Source: Novosphingobium sp. Fuku2-ISO-50 | GTDB taxonomy: Bacteria; Pseudomonadota; Alphaproteobacteria; Sphingomonadales; Sphingomonadaceae | Length of the DNA: 46,332 bases | Direction of reading: 5' to 3' | Assembly: GCF_001519055.1 (NCBI RefSeq) | Contig: NZ_KQ954306.1 | Location: 1 to 46,332, forward strand | Shown: one piece after another, positions 43,499 through 46,332 of the stretch | Position numbering within the stretch: position 1 is the first letter of the stretch | Layout of the letters: the number at the start of each line of letters is the position of its first letter | Position numbers and translations under genes: made by a program | The notes under the pieces: generated by a model | What the model was told of the DNA's origin: nothing | Databases searched by the model: none | What the model saw: only the letters and a program-made list of their open reading frames with translations

Positions 43499-44509
43499 GT
43501 GGCGCACAGGTTTGCGATGATCGACGAATCGTCCCCACAGGAATCGGTCCCACAGGAATCGGTCCCACAGACTGGCGCGCCGGTCGATTCGGCACCGCCG
43601 CAACGGATTCTGCTCGTCACCGGCATGCTCGGCGCAGGCAAGACCACGGCGATGCGCGCGCTCGAAGATCTGGGCTGGGAAGCGGTCGACAATTTCCCCA
43701 TTCGCCTGCTCGAACGTCTGCTCGAAACCGCGCCCGGCACGGCACGGCTCGACGCCGGGGCGCCGATCGCGATCGGGTTTGACACGCGCACGCGCGGGTT
43801 TGATCCGCGCTCGATCATCGATCGGGTGAAAAAGCTGTCGGAACGGCCCGGTCTGTCGATCACCACGCTGTTTCTCGATTGTGGCGGGGCCGAATTGCGG
43901 CGGCGCTATAACGAAACGCGCCGACCTCATCCGATGAGCGAGGACCGTCCGGCAGAAGCGGGCATTGCCGCCGAGCGCGAACTGCTCGAGCCGCTGCGCC
44001 GCTGGGCCGACGTGGTGCTGTCCACCACAGATTTCACCACCAACGACCTGCAACAGGCGATCCGCGAGCATTTCCGCCAGACCTCGCCGTCGCGCTCGAT
44101 CATCACGATCAGCAGCTTCGGCTTTTCGCGGGGGACGCCGCCGTTGTCCGACCTGGTGTTCGACATGCGTTTCTTGAGGAACCCCTATTGGGTCGAAGCG
44201 TTGCGGCCGCAGACGGGGCGCGATCCGGCGGTGGGCGATTACATCCGCAGCGATCCGGCCTTTGCCGAGGCGTTTGACCGCATTCGCGATCTGCTGCTTC
44301 TGCTGCTTCCGCGCTATGCCGAACAGGGCAAGGCCTATGTCAACATTGCCTTTGGCTGTACCGGAGGGAAACACCGATCGGTATTCATGGCCGAACAGAT
44401 CGCTTCCGCCTTGCGCGACGCGGGATTTTCTCCCACATTGCTGCATCGCAACCTTGGGTCGCGCACCGCCGAACTCGTTGAACGAAGCGGCGCGCGGGAT
44501 CCACGGTGA
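43499..44509 (+). CDS. rapZ: RNase adapter protein RapZ
   Basis: 336 residues from GTG 43499; ATG 43517 is an alternative start. Walker A GMLGAGKTT (42-50), then the family's DNFPIRLLERL, GFDTRTRGFD and FLDCGGAELRRRYNETRRPHP segments, and the C-terminal GCTGGKHRSVFMAE that binds sugar phosphates or RNA in RapZ. RapZ regulates glucosamine-6-phosphate synthase through small RNA decay in enterobacteria; the alphaproteobacterial role is less clear. The first ~30 residues are an extension with QESVP repeats. Confidence 0.93.
   Translation: MAHRFAMIDESSPQESVPQESVPQTGAPVDSAPPQRILLVTGMLGAGKTTAMRALEDLGWEAVDNFPIRLLERLLETAPGTARLDAGAPIAIGFDTRTRGFDPRSIIDRVKKLSERPGLSITTLFLDCGGAELRRRYNETRRPHPMSEDRPAEAGIAAERELLEPLRRWADVVLSTTDFTTNDLQQAIREHFRQTSPSRSIITISSFGFSRGTPPLSDLVFDMRFLRNPYWVEALRPQTGRDPAVGDYIRSDPAFAEAFDRIRDLLLLLLPRYAEQGKAYVNIAFGCTGGKHRSVFMAEQIASALRDAGFSPTLLHRNLGSRTAELVERSGARDPR
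43534..43570 (+). repeat. 15-bp coding tandem repeat in rapZ
   Basis: CCCACAGGAATCGGT occurs at 43534-43548 and 43549-43563, with a 7-nt partial third copy to 43570. It encodes QESVP repeats in the N-terminal extension ahead of the P-loop. Like the repeat in chvI the unit is 15 bp, and it keeps the frame. Confidence 0.9.
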
Positions 44510-44728
44510 TGAACTATTTTTCGAGTTTTCAGGTTTTTAGTCGGTAACGATAACAGATATGACGGTCGGGGAAGGATCGATCCTGAAACTTACAGATTCG
44601 CAAACGGGCGGTGTCGCGCGTGTTGCCGGGCCTATGGAGAAGGGCAGGGATCATGAGAGCCTTGCCGGATCGGCCCGGAAACTTCGACATTTGGTCGCGT
44701 GCGTTGCCCTTCGGAGCCATGTCATTTC

Positions 44729-45133
44729 ATGATCGGTCTCATTCTCGTCACCCATGGTGCCCTTGCCGATGAATTCATCCATGCGATGGAGCACGTCGTC
44801 GGGCGCCAGTCAGACATCATCGGTGTCTGTATCGGCCCCAATGACGACATGGAAAAGCGCCGGCGCGAAATCGCCGATGCCATCAAGCGCGTCGATAGCG
44901 GCGATGGCGTCATCGTGTTGACCGATCTGTTCGGCGGAACACCGTCAAATCTTGCCATTTCGCTGATGCAGGCGGGCAAGGTCGAAGTGATCGCCGGTAT
45001 CAATTTGCCCATGCTGATCCGCCTTGCCAAGGCGCGTTGCTGCATGGGTGTACGCGAAGCGACCGCCGCCGCACGCGATGCGGGGCGAAATTATATAACG
45101 ATCGCTTCCGAATTTCTTGGGCAGGATGCGTGA
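44729..45133 (+). CDS. PTS EIIA-type protein of the mannose family
   Basis: The predicted product has 134 residues from ATG 44729; GGAG lies 12 nt upstream. The phosphorylated His9 sits in LVTHGALADEF; LTDLFGGTPSNLA and INLPMLI are further family motifs (EIIA-Man fold). In Alphaproteobacteria this lone EIIA has no IIB/IIC partners and is regulatory, receiving phosphate from HPr. It is followed after 3 bp by HPr. The 219 bp after rapZ hold no gene. Confidence 0.92.
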   Translation: MIGLILVTHGALADEFIHAMEHVVGRQSDIIGVCIGPNDDMEKRRREIADAIKRVDSGDGVIVLTDLFGGTPSNLAISLMQAGKVEVIAGINLPMLIRLAKARCCMGVREATAAARDAGRNYITIASEFLGQDA

Positions 45134-45136
45134 TCG

Positions 45137-45433
45137 ATGGGAGAGCAAGTGTACGTTGCGCGTGAACGGGTGACTATCGTCAACCAGCGCGGGTTGCACG
45201 CCAGGGCCAGTGCCAAGTTCGTCAATGCAGTGGCCAAGCTGCCCGCCGGGTTCGACGTGATTGTCGCCAAAGACGGGACCGAGGCCAATGGGGGATCGAT
45301 TCTCGGCCTGATGATGCTGGGTGCAGCCAAGGGCGACAGCGTCGATCTGGCGGTTGCGGGCGAACCGGGCGAGGCCGATGCGATCCTGATGAAGCTGGCC
45401 GGTCTGATCAAGGACGGCTTCGGCGAGGATTGA
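45137..45433 (+). CDS. ptsH: Phosphocarrier protein HPr
   Basis: The predicted product has 98 residues, slightly long. The active-site His21 lies in NQRGLHARASAKF and the regulatory Ser54 in NGGSILGLMML, the target of HprK encoded two genes upstream. It passes phosphate from enzyme I (not in this window) to the EIIA partner. The gene spacing of 3 bp to EIIA implies one transcript. Confidence 0.95.
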   Translation: MGEQVYVARERVTIVNQRGLHARASAKFVNAVAKLPAGFDVIVAKDGTEANGGSILGLMMLGAAKGDSVDLAVAGEPGEADAILMKLAGLIKDGFGED

Positions 45434-45464
45434 CGCCGCGCTGCGCTCTGCGCAAGGGGCCGCT

Positions 45465-46265
45465 ATGACGCGCAAGATCATCACCGGCTATTCCAATCCC
45501 ACGATCAAGTTCGTGCGCAGTCTGCGCGACAAGAAACATCGGCGGCGCGAACGGCGCTTTCTGGCCGAGGGCTTGCGGCTGCTGACCGATGCGCGCGAAA
45601 GCGGGCGTTTGCCCGAATTGCTGCTGATGGCGACGGGGCGCGAGGCCCATCCCCTGCTCGACGATCTCGAACAGGCGGTTGCGGCGGCGGGCGGGGACGT
45701 GATCGAAGTGCCGCTCGACATTCTGGCCAAAGTGACCGGCAAGGACAATCCGCAGGCCGTGTGCGGCGTCTTTGTCGAATGGGATACCGGGCTTTCCACA
45801 CTCGACCGCGCCGCCGCGCCGATCTGGCTGGTGGCGCAGGCGATGCGCGATCCGGGCAATCTGGGCACCATGTTGCGCACCGCCGACGCGGTGGGCGCGG
45901 GCGGCCTGATCCTGATCGACGATTGCGTCGATCCGTTTTCGGTCGAAGCCGTGCGCGCAAGCATGGGGGCGATCTTTACCCAACACCTGGCGCAGGCGCG
46001 CTGGAGCGATTTTCTGGTGTGGCTGCGCGGCGGGCCGGGGCAATTGGTTGCGGCCTCCTTGCGCGAGGCGGTGCCCTATCGCGGTGCGGCTTATGCGTCG
46101 CCGTGCTTCGTCATGGTCGGCAACGAATCGCGCGGGCTGCCCGAAGACTATGAAATGGCGTGCGACTTGCGCGTGACAATGCCGATGAAGGGCCGCGCCG
46201 ACAGCCTGAACGCAGCGGTCGCGGCGGCGGTGTTGGCCTATGAGGTTTTGGCAGCGCTCAACTAG
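45465..46265 (+). CDS. TrmH/SpoU-family RNA 2'-O-methyltransferase
   Basis: The predicted product has 266 residues. The N-terminal substrate-binding segment (NPTIKFVRSLRDKKHRRRERRFLAEGLR) is followed by the knotted SPOUT domain: RDPGNLGTMLRTADAVGA (motif 1), MVGNESRGLP (motif 2) and DSLNAAVAAAV (motif 3). It methylates a ribose in rRNA or tRNA using S-adenosylmethionine; closest in layout to the 23S rRNA Gm2251-type group, but the exact site cannot be told. Starts at ATG 45465, after 31 bp from HPr. Confidence 0.9.
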   Translation: MTRKIITGYSNPTIKFVRSLRDKKHRRRERRFLAEGLRLLTDARESGRLPELLLMATGREAHPLLDDLEQAVAAAGGDVIEVPLDILAKVTGKDNPQAVCGVFVEWDTGLSTLDRAAAPIWLVAQAMRDPGNLGTMLRTADAVGAGGLILIDDCVDPFSVEAVRASMGAIFTQHLAQARWSDFLVWLRGGPGQLVAASLREAVPYRGAAYASPCFVMVGNESRGLPEDYEMACDLRVTMPMKGRADSLNAAVAAAVLAYEVLAALN

Positions 46266-46276
46266 TGGTCCGATTC

Positions 46277-46321
46277 TGACATTTGCGACCGTGCTATCCG
46301 GATGGCGGGATGCAAATGTCA
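46277..46321. repeat. Inverted repeat at the right edge, possible insertion-sequence end
   Basis: TGACATTTGC (46277-46286) and GCAAATGTCA (46312-46321) are perfect 10-bp arms around a 25-nt spacer. It starts 11 bp after the methyltransferase stop; the sequence to the right is cut by the window. It could be the terminal repeat zone of an insertion sequence or a transcription terminator-like hairpin. The spacer has no T-tract after the stem on the forward strand. Confidence 0.4.
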
Positions 46322-46332
46322 AAAACAATCCA

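Noticed and set aside
41358..44446. Two long minus-strand open frames (41358-43139 and 42821-44446)
   Set aside because: They lie antisense to chvG, hprK and rapZ, which have full motif sets; their products are Arg/Gln/His/Pro-rich with no recognisable domain.

Overview
The window looks like chromosomal DNA of an alphaproteobacterium, most likely a sphingomonad (Novosphingobium/Sphingomonas type). The grounds are the block pckA / chvI-chvG-hprK-rapZ-EIIA-HPr at the right end, an arrangement typical of Alphaproteobacteria, the abundance of TonB-dependent receptors, and a very GC-rich core. Species cannot be fixed from sequence alone. All functional calls come from reading motifs; no database search was run.

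Layout. (1) About 1-10977: the right-hand part of an integrative element, visibly less GC-rich than the rest. It carries a P4-type replication module (AlpA-like regulator, AEP-type primase, SF3 primase/helicase), a TacA/TacT-type toxin-antitoxin pair with a recognisable operator, a tyrosine integrase, cargo genes (a DUF3761 protein and a PDZ protein) and a three-gene operon of nuclease-like proteins. It ends in a 45-nt copy of the 3' half of a tRNA-Lys(TTT), which I read as the right attachment site; the intact tRNA should lie left of the window. (2) 11106-16938: core DNA with a small conserved protein, an outer-membrane beta-barrel, an adenylate-forming ligase plus glycosyltransferase pair, and rmlA/rmlB for dTDP-sugars. 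(3) 17044-20760: a TonB receptor divergent from a secreted protein and a di-heme MauG-type cytochrome. (4) 20825-33014: a LacI-family regulator and a carbohydrate-utilisation locus (TonB receptor, GH3, GH5), apparently separated by an inserted operon of MerR-like HTH, adenine methyltransferase and PIN nuclease (22112-25550). (5) 33356-36218: manC, manA and a serine acetyltransferase. (6) 36322-38376: two exported proteins, one glycine-zipper and one RTX. (7) 38651-45433: pckA and the ChvGI/PTS regulatory block, then an rRNA methyltransferase and a possible IS end.

How the genes fit together. The GH5 and GH3 enzymes would break a beta-linked polysaccharide whose products enter through the 1026-residue receptor; a LacI-type palindrome overlaps that receptor's promoter. 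ManC/ManA and RmlA/RmlB supply GDP-mannose and dTDP-sugars for surface polysaccharide. ChvG/ChvI, HprK, HPr, EIIA and RapZ link envelope or acid stress and carbon status to metabolism, next to the gluconeogenic pckA. The two best candidates for an undescribed system are the methyltransferase-PIN operon at 22112-25550 and the three-nuclease operon at 7861-10573.
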